Of a DNA stretch of 64,000 bases, positions 38,710 to 47,574 are shown piece after piece (position 1 is the stretch's first letter; the number at the start of each line of letters is the position of its first letter). A program made the translations under genes and the position numbers. Under the pieces are notes generated by a model. That model saw nothing but the letters and a program-made list of their open reading frames with translations, had not been told where the DNA came from and did no database searches. Source of the DNA: Halobacillus litoralis (lineage in GTDB: Bacteria > Bacillota > Bacilli > Bacillales > Halobacillaceae); contig NZ_WMEZ01000001.1 of the NCBI RefSeq assembly GCF_009856415.1, forward strand, positions 1 through 64,000, read 5' to 3'.

Positions 38710-40194
38710 CTACTCCTTTAACACAGAATCAATATAGAGTTCTGGATCCATCATATATTGAGAGATGGTTTCTATTGTCGGGAAAAACGATTCAGCACCT
38801 ACACCGAGGAGAATGGAAACTGTAAGAAGGCCGGCTGCAGGAAGGGCCATTCGTTTCCCTGTCTTTTCCCGCTCAGGTACAGGAATATCCATTTTTTCTC
38901 CCCAAAACCCTCTAATGAAAATTCTAATCATCGAGAATAAAATGAGTAGACTTGAAATAAGAGCGGTGATGACAATGAAAATTTCCTCTTCTCCTAATCC
39001 ACCGCGTAATAGTAATAGTTTCCCTATAAAGCCACTGAATGGTGGTATGCCTGCCAATACCAAGGATGCCAGAAACATGAGCCATCCGAGAACGGGGTAA
39101 TGATGAATCAATCCACCCATTTTTCGTAGGTCAGATGTTCCTGCTACATAAGCAGTTGCTCCGACCAGGATGAAGAGAGCACCTTTAATTACCATATCAT
39201 GAACAAGGTAATAAATGGTTCCACTAATGGATACCTCTGTAAAGATCCCGATCCCCATAAGCATAAAGCCCACAGCTGGAATGATGTTATACGCAACAAT
39301 CAGCTTAATATTGTTCGTTGATAGAGCGCCAACAACTCCAAAAATCATAGTCAGGGCTGCTAGATATATGAACAAGGTATGTGTCAAACCGACCTCGTGA
39401 TTGAAAACCAAAGTGAATGTCCGCAAGATCGAATAGATTCCTACTTTCGTCAATAGGGCTCCGAATAAAGCAGAGACGACAGGGTTTGGAGATATATACG
39501 GTCGTGGCAGCCAATAATAAAGAGGAAAGACCGCCGCTTTTGTTGCAAAAACAAAGAAGAACAAAATGGCAATCGTCGTTAGAATTCCTTGCTGATCCAC
39601 TTCCTGGACACGTTGAGCAGCTTGTGCCATATTGACAGTTCCTACCACCGAATAAAGAAAAGCGATGGTTGTGACGAACAGCATGGAAGAAAACAAGTTG
39701 ATCAATACATATTTGAGTGATTCCCTAAGTTGTGCTTTACCGTTCCCAAGTACGATCAATCCATAGGAAGCCATCAAAAGCACTTCAAAAAATACGAAAA
39801 GGTTGAAGAAATCACCGGTTAGAAATGCACCGCTCACTCCGGAGATCAAAAGGAAAAAGAATGTGTAGAAGTAAAAAGACTCTTCTTTTTTTGATAAGGA
39901 CTGAGGTGCAAAGAAAACACTGGCTACAGCAATGATGTTTGTCGTCAGAACCAACGTCATTGCGAGGAGGTCAGCGACAAGTACGATGCCGAAAGGAGCC
40001 TCCCAGCTACCCATTTCAAGAACAATGTTCCCGTTATCTCTCACTTGCATGAAAACGTACCCTGTGATGAGGAGATTCAGCACCGCAAACACTTTGGATA
40101 CATTTCTTACAATCGTTATCTTATTGTGAATGAAAGCTACAATGATGCCTGCGATTAAAGGCATCAGAATAGGTAATACAGCTAAATTACTCAT
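38710..40194 (-). CDS. mrpD: Na+/H+ antiporter subunit MrpD
   Basis: A 494-residue, 14-helix antiporter-like subunit related to NuoM/NuoN of complex I. The proton-path residues appear as Glu in FFEVLLMASYGL, Lys in FATKAAVFPLYYWLPRPY and Lys in ALLTKVGIYSILR. With MrpA it is expected to carry the ion-translocating channels. Its first 8 bases overlap the mrpC end. Confidence 0.95.
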   Translation of the reverse strand: MSNLAVLPILMPLIAGIIVAFIHNKITIVRNVSKVFAVLNLLITGYVFMQVRDNGNIVLEMGSWEAPFGIVLVADLLAMTLVLTTNIIAVASVFFAPQSLSKKEESFYFYTFFFLLISGVSGAFLTGDFFNLFVFFEVLLMASYGLIVLGNGKAQLRESLKYVLINLFSSMLFVTTIAFLYSVVGTVNMAQAAQRVQEVDQQGILTTIAILFFFVFATKAAVFPLYYWLPRPYISPNPVVSALFGALLTKVGIYSILRTFTLVFNHEVGLTHTLFIYLAALTMIFGVVGALSTNNIKLIVAYNIIPAVGFMLMGIGIFTEVSISGTIYYLVHDMVIKGALFILVGATAYVAGTSDLRKMGGLIHHYPVLGWLMFLASLVLAGIPPFSGFIGKLLLLRGGLGEEEIFIVITALISSLLILFSMIRIFIRGFWGEKMDIPVPEREKTGKRMALPAAGLLTVSILLGVGAESFFPTIETISQYMMDPELYIDSVLKE

Positions 40195-40525
40195 AATCGT
40201 TACCCCTTAATTGCTCCATATTATCGGTGCCGTTAATTTTTGCAGCACGATAAGCTAATACAAGTAGTAGACTTGTAACACCGAAACTGATGACGATTGA
40301 AGTTAATATCAATGCCTGTGGGAGTGGATCCGTGTAATTTTCTACTCCTTCAGTCAGGACTGGCGGTGCCCCTGTTTTCAACTCTCCCATTGTCAGGATG
40401 AAGAGGTGGGCCCCATGAGAAATGAGGCCTGTCCCAATGATAATACGTAACAATTGTTTTTGAAGGAGGTTGTAGACACCCATAGTGAAGAGAATGCCGG
40501 CTAAAACGGCCATAATAATTTCCAT
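40187..40525 (-). CDS. mrpC: Na+/H+ antiporter subunit MrpC
   Basis: 112 residues, three helices, NuoK-like. GVYNLLQKQLLRIIIGTGLISHGAHLFI and DPLPQALILTSIVISFGVTSLLL are the MnhC signature blocks (in part). It follows mrpA after only 3 bases, leaving no room for an mrpB gene, which normally stands here. Confidence 0.94.
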   Translation of the reverse strand: MEIIMAVLAGILFTMGVYNLLQKQLLRIIIGTGLISHGAHLFILTMGELKTGAPPVLTEGVENYTDPLPQALILTSIVISFGVTSLLLVLAYRAAKINGTDNMEQLRGNDYE

Positions 40526-40528
40526 GTA

Positions 40529-42865
40529 TTATTCCTCCTCCTTGTTCTTTCTAAAACGGATCAATCCGTAAATTGCCATAGCGGCAATTCCCAGTACAAC
40601 AATTTCAAACAAAGTATCTAAACCACGAAAATCTACGAGGATGACGTTTACGATATTGTCTCCTCCGCCAAGCTTGTATGAATTGTCTGTAAAGTACTTA
40701 GAAATAGACTCAAAGAACTTACTGCTGTGAGAAGAGATGGCTACCATTGTCATCAACGCACCAAAACCTATAGATATGACGAGGTTAAGCACTTTGGTAC
40801 TTACAGGTTCTTCTTTTTTACGTAGCTTCGGTAAATGATAAAAGACAAGCAAAAACAAAGCGACGGTTACAGTTTCTATAATCAACTGAGTAAGAGCTAG
40901 GTCAGGCGCCCGGTATATGACGAAAAGCATCGATAATCCATAACCTACAACTCCCAGAATAAGGATTGCGGCAATTCGGTTATTGGTAAGGGCGGTACCT
41001 ATGGCCGCAATAACCATCGTAACAGCGACGAGTATTTCGGGAGCCGTAATTTCCGCTACATTGGATGTATCCAATGTAAACCCACCCGTCATTGCCATAA
41101 AGGCAAAAGAAATGACAACAATAGCTGCTAGAATCAACCTTACATATCGTCCTAGAGAACCGTTCATGTATCCTTTAGTGATCGTAGCAGAATATCGTTC
41201 CACTCGATCAACGGTGCCGTCATAAACTTTGTTCATGCTTAGAACCCCTGGAACGAAGTTGTACACCGGGGCCCAAACCTTCCTGGATAGAGCAAGAATG
41301 CTTCCGAACACCAGGACAGTGAGTGACATGATAAATGGTGGTATAAACCCATGCCAAAAGTATATCTCTTTTCCTTCCAAAGCCGCCCCCTTGACTGCTT
41401 CAGCCGCATGGGCGATGAAAGGTTCATTGATCAACCCCGGGAACAACCCTATAAGGATGACGCCAGCCACCAGCACAATAGGTGAGATGAGCATACCAAT
41501 CGGAGCTTCATGCGGTTTTTTTGGTAGCTCACTCAAGTGTGAACGACCACGGAAGGTCCCGAAGAAAAAGTACATAGAGTACACAAAAGTAAATATACTA
41601 CCGAAAACAGCTAAGTAAGGAACAGCTGTTTGAAGCAGCCCGGCGATTCCGGTGCTTGCTGCTTCTAAATGAAGGGAAGATTCAAAGAACATTTCTTTAC
41701 TATAGAAACCATTTAAGAATGGTAGGGGTACACCAGCCATAGAGAACGAGGCAAATAATGCTAGTGTAGCCGTCATAGGCATGAATGTCATGAGACCGCC
41801 TAGTTTTCGAATGTCCCTTGTTCCTGCTTCATGATCAACAATACCAGCGACCATAAATAGGCTTCCTTTGAACGTGGCATGGTTAAGAATATGGAAAACA
41901 GCCCCAAAGATTGCGGCCTTCGTGCCGAATCCGAGCATAGCCATAATCATTCCAAGCTGACTGATTGTGGAGAAAGCCAGAATACCTTTCAAGTCTGTTT
42001 GCCTTACTGCCATATAAGATCCCCAGCATAATGTGACAATACCTGCAATCGATACAATGATAAAGAACCATTCATTTGCAGAAAGCATTGGGGAATACCG
42101 GGCAACCAGATAGATGCCGGCTTTCACCATTGTTGCTGAGTGTAAATAAGCACTGACCGGAGTTGGAGCTTCCATAGCATCTGGCAGCCAGATGTGGAAA
42201 GGAAACTGAGCAGACTTCGTGAAAGCACCCAACAATAATAGAATCAGGATCAACGGGAAAAATTCGCTGTTAAGAATTAATTGTTGCTGTTCAATCATTC
42301 CTCGTATGCTTGACGTATTTGTAAGCACACTCATGAAAATCAGGGCACCTAAAAGGCTCAATCCGCCAAAGACAGTGATGAGCATCGATTTTAATGCACC
42401 GTATCTAGACTCTTTCTTATAGTTCCAAAATCCGATCAATAAGAAAGATGATAGGGACGTGAACTCCCAGAAGGTATAAAGGGCAAAAACGTTATCAGAT
42501 AATACTACTCCTAACATTGAGCCCATAAAGATGAGGAAGTACACATAAAAATGTCCCAGTTGCTCGGATTTATGTAGGTAAAAAACCGAATAAAAGGCAA
42601 CTAGGGCGCCGATTCCGCTAATTAATAAAACAAAAAGTAAACTCAGTCCATCCAGATGGAAGACCATATTCATATCCAGGGATGGGATCCAGGAGTACTC
42701 ATGGACGACCGGTTCGAAACCAGTACCTAGAAAGCTCGCAAAATAAATAAAAATCAACACAGGTACAATTGTGACGAAAAATCCTGTGTGAATCTTTTCT
42801 TTCCATTTACTTAACAATGGAATAAGGATAGCAATGATAAAGGGCAATAATACAGCCACCAACAT
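40529..42865 (-). CDS. mrpA: Na+/H+ antiporter subunit MrpA
   Basis: A 778-residue, about 20-helix subunit related to NuoL. Key polar residues are Glu134 (FWEF), Lys217 (FTKSAQFPFHIW), His242 (YLHSATM) and Lys248. The C-terminal extension keeps the DUF4040 (YRAPDLALTQLIIETVTVALFLL) and MbhE-like (NVILVDFRGLDTLFEIVVLGIAA) parts of MrpA. The length matches stand-alone MrpA (B. subtilis about 800), not an MrpA-MrpB fusion. ATG 42865 has AAAGGAGG upstream. The operon exchanges Na+ for H+ for alkaline and salt tolerance. Confidence 0.95.
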   Translation of the reverse strand: MLVAVLLPFIIAILIPLLSKWKEKIHTGFFVTIVPVLIFIYFASFLGTGFEPVVHEYSWIPSLDMNMVFHLDGLSLLFVLLISGIGALVAFYSVFYLHKSEQLGHFYVYFLIFMGSMLGVVLSDNVFALYTFWEFTSLSSFLLIGFWNYKKESRYGALKSMLITVFGGLSLLGALIFMSVLTNTSSIRGMIEQQQLILNSEFFPLILILLLLGAFTKSAQFPFHIWLPDAMEAPTPVSAYLHSATMVKAGIYLVARYSPMLSANEWFFIIVSIAGIVTLCWGSYMAVRQTDLKGILAFSTISQLGMIMAMLGFGTKAAIFGAVFHILNHATFKGSLFMVAGIVDHEAGTRDIRKLGGLMTFMPMTATLALFASFSMAGVPLPFLNGFYSKEMFFESSLHLEAASTGIAGLLQTAVPYLAVFGSIFTFVYSMYFFFGTFRGRSHLSELPKKPHEAPIGMLISPIVLVAGVILIGLFPGLINEPFIAHAAEAVKGAALEGKEIYFWHGFIPPFIMSLTVLVFGSILALSRKVWAPVYNFVPGVLSMNKVYDGTVDRVERYSATITKGYMNGSLGRYVRLILAAIVVISFAFMAMTGGFTLDTSNVAEITAPEILVAVTMVIAAIGTALTNNRIAAILILGVVGYGLSMLFVIYRAPDLALTQLIIETVTVALFLLVFYHLPKLRKKEEPVSTKVLNLVISIGFGALMTMVAISSHSSKFFESISKYFTDNSYKLGGGDNIVNVILVDFRGLDTLFEIVVLGIAAMAIYGLIRFRKNKEEE

Positions 42866-42943
42866 GTGGTATGTTCCTCCTTTGACGTAACTTTTCTCTA
42901 TTTTCAATTGGATTTTGGATGTTTGTAACAATGTGTTCACTCA

Positions 42944-42973
42944 ATTGTAATCAAAAAAAGGTTCATTATTCAA
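42944..42973 (-). promoter_or_regulatory. Candidate sigma-A promoter of the mrp operon
   Basis: On the minus strand TTGAAT (42973-42968), an 18-base spacer and TACAAT (42949-42944), about 80 bases before the mrpA start. Between here and the sda terminator (42974-43068) I see no gene. Confidence 0.5.
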
Positions 42974-43068
42974 CTGTAGCATACCGGGGATATGCGGGGA
43001 TAGGCTTTATTTAGTCTGTCCTTATAAATAAGAAGGAAGACATCATTTAACCAAATAAAAAAAGTCAT

Positions 43069-43099
43069 AAAAAAACTCGTCCTTCGATGGATGGACGAG
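43069..43099 (-). terminator. Rho-independent terminator of sda
   Basis: On the minus strand the arms CTCGTCC and GGACGAG are followed by seven T. It lies 45 bases past the sda stop. Confidence 0.82.
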
Positions 43100-43144
43100 C
43101 GTTTCTCGAATATGAAAGTCAGCATTTGTCATAAAGTGTAAAAT

Positions 43145-43312
43145 TCAGCCTACCTGTGAGATATGCTTATCTAAAAGGTGCTGGATGGATCGCGCGTTTA
43201 TTTCTTGTTTGATTTGTTCTATAAACTCATCTGAAAGATTGAGTTCAATGGCTTTGTGGTAAGATTGTATTAGTAGGGAATCCGATAATTGCTTCATGCC
43301 GCTGTCACACAT
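43145..43312 (-). CDS. sda: Sporulation checkpoint histidine-kinase inhibitor Sda
   Basis: A 55-residue protein (MCDSG followed by MKQLSDSLLIQSYHKAIELN and LSDEFIEQIKQEINARSI). It aligns closely with B. subtilis Sda ([38 protein letters not shown]), a helical hairpin that inhibits KinA autophosphorylation when replication or DNA is compromised. GGGAGGTGA is 7 bases before the ATG at 43312; the ATG at 43297 would give a 50-residue form closer to the B. subtilis protein. A palindrome covers the first start. It lies beside yqeG as in B. subtilis, with DnaA boxes upstream. Confidence 0.88.
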   Translation of the reverse strand: MCDSGMKQLSDSLLIQSYHKAIELNLSDEFIEQIKQEINARSIQHLLDKHISQVG

Positions 43313-43319
43313 GTGACAG
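43302..43319. repeat. Palindrome over the sda start codon
   Basis: CTGTCACA and TGTGACAG are perfect 8-base arms with a 2-base centre. On the sda transcript it lies between the GGGAGGTGA site and the second in-frame ATG and contains the first ATG. It may be an RNA hairpin affecting start choice or a DNA operator. Confidence 0.75.
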
Positions 43320-43404
43320 TCACCTCCCGCTTAATTTGGATCACTGAACGTCTCAATTTTTAATGTATTCTTACCTTATCACGACCCTTATTTCGCCACA
43401 ATAT

Positions 43405-43510
43405 GGAAGTTATCTACATAAAATTGTAGATAACTTTTGGTAAAAAGAGGTTTAGATGAGTGATAACAAAGAAGTTACTGTGTGGAATATGTGTATAAAC
43501 TTATCCACAA
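43405..43510. promoter_or_regulatory. DnaA-box cluster between sda and yqeG
   Basis: Consensus DnaA boxes TTATCCACA (43501-43509, +) and TTATACACA (43498-43490, -) are two bases apart. A perfect inverted repeat, GTTATCTACA/TGTAGATAAC (43409-43434), holds two one-mismatch boxes (TTATCTACA). Another degenerate box, TATTCCACA, is at 43489-43481 (-). In B. subtilis DnaA binds the sda promoter region and the yqeG DnaA-box cluster, linking sda to replication initiation (established). Confidence 0.8.
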
Positions 43511-43635
43511 CCTAACTTTGTCGATATTTGTCGAACGATTTCTGTTCTTATTATAAGTCTTTTTGAAACATGCTTCGATTTTGTATATGATGGTGAAGGA
43601 GATTTTGCCGTTGTATGAGGAGATGAACTGTATAG

Positions 43636-44160
43636 ATGTTAAAAAACTTTTTACCAGATGAACATGTGCCGAGCGTTTTTGATATCGACCCGGACCAATT
43701 AAAAGATAAAGGAATCAAAGGTGTTATCACAGATTTGGATAATACTCTTGTCGCCTGGGATGAACCTGATGCCACGGAAGACATTAAAGGATGGTTTAAG
43801 AAGATGAGTGAACATGGCATCCAGGTAACCATTGCTTCTAACAATAATGAAGCTCGAGTTAAGCTTTTTTCAGAGCCGCTGGATACAACATTTATCCATA
43901 GTGCCAGGAAGCCATTATCAAAGGCTTTCAGAAAGGCTCAGAAGCAGATGAAGCTTAAGAAGGATGAAGTCGCTGTTATTGGAGATCAACTGCTCACGGA
44001 TGTCCTGGGCGGGAATTCTGCTGGTTTCCATACAATCTTAGTTGTTCCTATCGTTGAAACGGACGGATTCTTTACAAAGTTCAACAGAAAGATTGAAAGA
44101 CGGATATTAAACTGGATGCGAAGAAAAGGAAAGATTACATGGCAGAGGAGAGATCAGTGA
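43636..44160 (+). CDS. yqeG: YqeG family HAD-type phosphatase
   Basis: A 174-residue HAD IIIA phosphatase: catalytic motif I VITDLDNTLVAWD, motif II VTIASNNNE and motif III with the Lys (KPLSKAF) and VAVIGDQLLTDVLGGN. The substrate is unknown. It heads the conserved eight-gene yqeG-yqeM operon. GAGGAG lies about 13 bases upstream of the ATG, a little far. The last bases overlap the yqeH start (TGATG). Confidence 0.92.
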   Translation: MLKNFLPDEHVPSVFDIDPDQLKDKGIKGVITDLDNTLVAWDEPDATEDIKGWFKKMSEHGIQVTIASNNNEARVKLFSEPLDTTFIHSARKPLSKAFRKAQKQMKLKKDEVAVIGDQLLTDVLGGNSAGFHTILVVPIVETDGFFTKFNRKIERRILNWMRRKGKITWQRRDQ

Positions 44161-45260
44161 TGGCTGAAATACAATGTCAAGGATGCGGAGCCGTCATTCA
44201 AACGACAAACCCGGAAGAAGCAGGCTATGCACCTGCTTCAGCACTAGAAAGGGAAGATATCATTTGCAAGAGATGCTTCCGTTTAAAACATTATAATGAA
44301 GTCCAGGATGTACCATTTCAAGATGATGACTTCTTGGAGATGTTGAACCAAATCAGTGATACAAAAGGGCTGGTCGTTCAGCTTGTAGATATTTTTGATT
44401 TCAATGGAAGTTTTATTTCAGGGTTGAAGCGTTTGACTGGAAACAACCCTGTTATTCTTGTGGGGAACAAAATGGACGTACTACCGAAGTCAGTGAATCA
44501 CGGGAAAGTCAAACATTGGTTAAAACGTTCAGCTAAAGAGAATGGTTTAGAGGTTGAAGATGTGTACTTAATCTCAGCGGAAAAGAATCAAGGGATCCAG
44601 CAATTATCACAAGCCATCGATCACTACCGTGAAGATGGAGATGTTTATGTTGTTGGGACGACGAATGTTGGGAAATCAACTTTTATCAATACCCTTATTT
44701 CAAATACATCTGGCGTTAAGGATGCGATTACGACATCCTATTTCCCTGGTACAACTTTAGGATTTATCGATATCCCTCTAGATGAAAAGAGCTCTTTATA
44801 TGATACCCCTGGAGTCATCCAGCGGCATCAGATGGCTCACTATGTATCGGATAAGGATTTAAAGCTGATTACACCGAGAAAAGAAGTCAAGCCGAAAGTG
44901 TATCAGTTAAATGAAGAGCAGACGCTGTTTGTAGGTGGGCTCGCCCGACTTGATTTTGAAGCAGGCGAACGAAGTTCTTTTGTGTGTCACTTCTCAAATG
45001 AATTGACGATCCATCGAACAAAATTGGAAAAAGCAGACGAACTTTATAAAAATCATGTGGGAGAATTATTAACTCCACCAGACCAAGTTACAATCAAGAA
45101 GCTTCCTCCATTGAAAGGTCACACGTTAAAAATTAAAGAAGATAAAACGGATATCGTCTTTTCTGGACTCGGTTGGGTAACTGTACCAGAAGGTGGCATT
45201 ACGGTTACGGCACACGTGCCAGAAGGAGTGAAGGTGTCCTTGAGAGAGTCACTCATATAG
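44160..45260 (+). CDS. yqeH: Ribosome biogenesis GTPase YqeH (circularly permuted)
   Basis: A 366-residue GTPase required for 30S assembly. The N-terminal zinc finger has Cys6, Cys9, Cys36 and Cys39. The G motifs are permuted: G4 NKMD (103-106) comes first, then G1 GTTNVGKS (166-173), switch PGTT and G3 DTPG (215-218). The C-terminal domain binds RNA. ATG 44160 shares a base with the yqeG stop; GAGGAGAG is upstream. Confidence 0.95.
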   Translation: MAEIQCQGCGAVIQTTNPEEAGYAPASALEREDIICKRCFRLKHYNEVQDVPFQDDDFLEMLNQISDTKGLVVQLVDIFDFNGSFISGLKRLTGNNPVILVGNKMDVLPKSVNHGKVKHWLKRSAKENGLEVEDVYLISAEKNQGIQQLSQAIDHYREDGDVYVVGTTNVGKSTFINTLISNTSGVKDAITTSYFPGTTLGFIDIPLDEKSSLYDTPGVIQRHQMAHYVSDKDLKLITPRKEVKPKVYQLNEEQTLFVGGLARLDFEAGERSSFVCHFSNELTIHRTKLEKADELYKNHVGELLTPPDQVTIKKLPPLKGHTLKIKEDKTDIVFSGLGWVTVPEGGITVTAHVPEGVKVSLRESLI

Positions 45261-45271
45261 GAGGGGATCAT

Positions 45272-46108
45272 TTGTACAAACTAGGGTTGATCGGCCACCC
45301 GATTGGTCATTCCATGTCTCCATGGATTCATGAAAAACTTATGGAACAACACGGGATTGAAGGAAAGTATGAACTTTTAGAAATTCAACCGGATGAGTTT
45401 GATGAAAAAGTCAATTTATTGAAAGAAAAAGGGCTGGATGGTTTCAATGTAACCGTGCCTTATAAAGAGAAAATTATTCCTTACCTTGATGGTCTTGATG
45501 AAAGCGCCAGGCACTTGGGCGCTGTGAACACTGTTCACCACACCAATCAAGGGTGGATCGGTTACAACACCGACGGCAGAGGGTTCGTTCATTCTCTGAA
45601 GAACCGTTTCCCCGATCTTTTTCATGAAAATTCAAAAGCCCTATTGTTAGGAAGCGGAGGCGCAGCGAGAGGGATATTTGAAGCTCTTACAACAACTGAA
45701 ATCAATCGTGTAGATATAGCGAATCGTACGATGAAGAGAGCAGAGGATCTCATTCAGGATATACCTTCAAAGGCGCATGCTGGCGCTCTGACGCTAGAAC
45801 AGGCGAAAAATACCCTCATGGATTATGACTTAATTGTCCAAACGACGACAGTCGGGATGAACCCTGATCATGACCAAATGATCGTATCACTGGATCACTT
45901 GACAAAAGGGACCGTTGTAAGCGATATTGTTTACCGTCCTATGAAAACGAAATTCTTAACAGAAGCGGAAAAAAGAGGGGCACGTCTCCATTTTGGACAT
46001 GAAATGCTGTTGCAGCAAGCCGTTTATGCTTTTCAAATATGGACAGATACTGACCCTGAGTCTTCGCTATTGCTCGATGAATTCGAACAGAAATTGAGAG
46101 GGGTATAG
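45272..46108 (+). CDS. aroE: Shikimate dehydrogenase
   Basis: A 278-residue NADPH enzyme reducing 3-dehydroshikimate to shikimate in aromatic amino acid synthesis. It has KLGLIGHPIGHSMSP at the N-terminus, catalytic Lys in NVTVPYKEKI, Asn/Asp in GAVNTVH and YNTDGRGF, and nucleotide loop LLGSGGAARG. I start at TTG 45272 after AGGAGGGG, since the longer frame runs into yqeH. Confidence 0.94.
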   Translation: MYKLGLIGHPIGHSMSPWIHEKLMEQHGIEGKYELLEIQPDEFDEKVNLLKEKGLDGFNVTVPYKEKIIPYLDGLDESARHLGAVNTVHHTNQGWIGYNTDGRGFVHSLKNRFPDLFHENSKALLLGSGGAARGIFEALTTTEINRVDIANRTMKRAEDLIQDIPSKAHAGALTLEQAKNTLMDYDLIVQTTTVGMNPDHDQMIVSLDHLTKGTVVSDIVYRPMKTKFLTEAEKRGARLHFGHEMLLQQAVYAFQIWTDTDPESSLLLDEFEQKLRGV

Positions 46109-46109
46109 A

Positions 46110-46400
46110 ATGTTAACAAGTAAACAGAAGAAGCACTTACGAGCGGCTTCCCATCATATACAGCCGATTTTTCAAGTAGGGAAAGCCGGCGTGAATGAAA
46201 ATATGACGAAACAAATTGATGAAGCTCTTGAAAAAAGGGAACTGATAAAAGTAAGCATTTTACAAAACTGCTTTGAAGACAATCATGTTGTTGCCAATGA
46301 GATTGTTGAAGCGACAGATGCTCATATTGTCCAGATGATTGGAAATACAATCATCCTTTATAAAGAGTCCAAAGAAAATAAACAAATCGAATTACCATAA
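46110..46400 (+). CDS. yhbY: CRM-domain RNA-binding protein YhbY (YqeI)
   Basis: 96 residues, a single CRM domain: LTSKQKKHLRAASHHIQPIFQVGKAGVNE (in part), then the GNTIILYKES end. The family associates with pre-50S ribosomes and contains the Gly-rich RNA-binding loop. It starts 1 base after aroE and ends 12 bases before nadD. Confidence 0.93.
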   Translation: MLTSKQKKHLRAASHHIQPIFQVGKAGVNENMTKQIDEALEKRELIKVSILQNCFEDNHVVANEIVEATDAHIVQMIGNTIILYKESKENKQIELP

Positions 46401-46412
46401 AGGGGAAGGTCA

Positions 46413-46985
46413 ATGAAAAAAGTCGGAATTCTTGGTGGAACGTTCGACCCTCTTCACCAAGGTCATTTAATTATGGGTGAGTTTTCCCGTGAAGCCATGG
46501 ACCTTGATGAGGTATGGTTCATGCCTTCCTATATCCCACCACATAAACAGGAATCTTCAACTAGTCCAGAGACACGACTTGCCATGGTGGAGAAAGCGAT
46601 CAAGGAGCATCCGCACTTTCGTATTTGTGATGTTGAATTAGTCCGCAAGGGAACATCATTTACGATTGATACCATGACTGATCTGGTCGAGCAATTTCCA
46701 GACGATCAGTTCTACTTCATCATTGGAGGAGACATGGTCGAGCATTTACCGAAATGGCACCGTGTCGAAGATCTTTCCAGAATGGTCCAATTTATTGGAG
46801 TTGAAAGGCCTGGGTATGGGTGGAATAATGAAATTCCTGTCCATTTTGTTGATATCCCTTCAGTCGATGTATCTTCCACGATGATACGCGAACGTATTTC
46901 ACAAGGGAAAAGTGTTCGGTATTTATTGCCAGAAGTTGTTGATTCTTTTATAAAGGAGCATCACCTGTATGAAAATGAGTCGTGA
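46413..46985 (+). CDS. nadD: Nicotinate-nucleotide adenylyltransferase
   Basis: A 190-residue enzyme that makes deamido-NAD from NaMN and ATP. The nucleotidyltransferase motif GGTFDPLHQGH (8-18) and the C-terminal DVSSTMIRERI (ISSTxxR-type) are present. The final 17 bases overlap yqeK, indicating coupling. Confidence 0.95.
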   Translation: MKKVGILGGTFDPLHQGHLIMGEFSREAMDLDEVWFMPSYIPPHKQESSTSPETRLAMVEKAIKEHPHFRICDVELVRKGTSFTIDTMTDLVEQFPDDQFYFIIGGDMVEHLPKWHRVEDLSRMVQFIGVERPGYGWNNEIPVHFVDIPSVDVSSTMIRERISQGKSVRYLLPEVVDSFIKEHHLYENES

Positions 46986-47529
46986 AAAGGCGCTTGAATA
47001 CGTGAGGCCTGCTTTAAAAACTTCAAGATACGAACACACAGTAAGAGTGACAGACCAGGCGGTAGAACTTGCTGAGCGGTTTCAAGCAGATGTTAACAAG
47101 GCGGAACTGGCAGCTGCTTTCCACGATTACGCGAAATATAAACCGCTAGAGCTCATGGAACGTTGGATTGAGAGTGATCGTCGACTTCCTAAGGATCTAC
47201 TGGATTATCACCATGAGCTTTGGCATGGACCCGTAGGTGCTTTGATGCTTGAACAAGAGGTTGGGCTTACGGATGCTGAAGTCATTTCTGCCATCAGCTG
47301 TCACACGACAGGGAAAAAGCACATGTCTATGTTAGATAAAATTGTATTTTTAGCTGACTATATAGAACCCGGCCGGGAATTCCCTGGAGTGGATCAAGTA
47401 CGAGAGAAAGCAGTTGAAAATTTGGATGAAGCATGTGCCTTAGCTTTGAAAAATACAATCATTTTTCTTATTGGTAAGGAAAGGACCGTTTATCCGGACA
47501 CGTTTCATGCATATAATGATTTAATATGA
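46969..47529 (+). CDS. yqeK: HD-domain diadenosine tetraphosphate hydrolase YqeK
   Basis: A 186-residue HD phosphohydrolase. The motif His (YEHTVRV), HD52-53 (AAFHDYAKY), H in HELWHGPVGA and D in KIVFLADYIEPGR form the metal site. B. subtilis YqeK splits Ap4A symmetrically to ADP. AAAGGAG lies inside nadD, 10 bases before the ATG. Confidence 0.93.
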   Translation: MKMSREKALEYVRPALKTSRYEHTVRVTDQAVELAERFQADVNKAELAAAFHDYAKYKPLELMERWIESDRRLPKDLLDYHHELWHGPVGALMLEQEVGLTDAEVISAISCHTTGKKHMSMLDKIVFLADYIEPGREFPGVDQVREKAVENLDEACALALKNTIIFLIGKERTVYPDTFHAYNDLI

Positions 47530-47574
47530 TGATTTGATCATGGAAAAGATAGAGATGAAATAGGGAGGAAACCC

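Noticed and set aside
39417-39635. Open frames on the plus strand across the mrp genes
   Set aside because: They are antisense shadows of highly hydrophobic membrane genes without start signals.
40529-42865. MrpA as an MrpA-MrpB fusion that would explain the missing mrpB
   Set aside because: The protein ends with the normal MrpA C-terminus (DTLFEIVVLGIAA) at stand-alone length and shows no GGGF-type MnhB segment.
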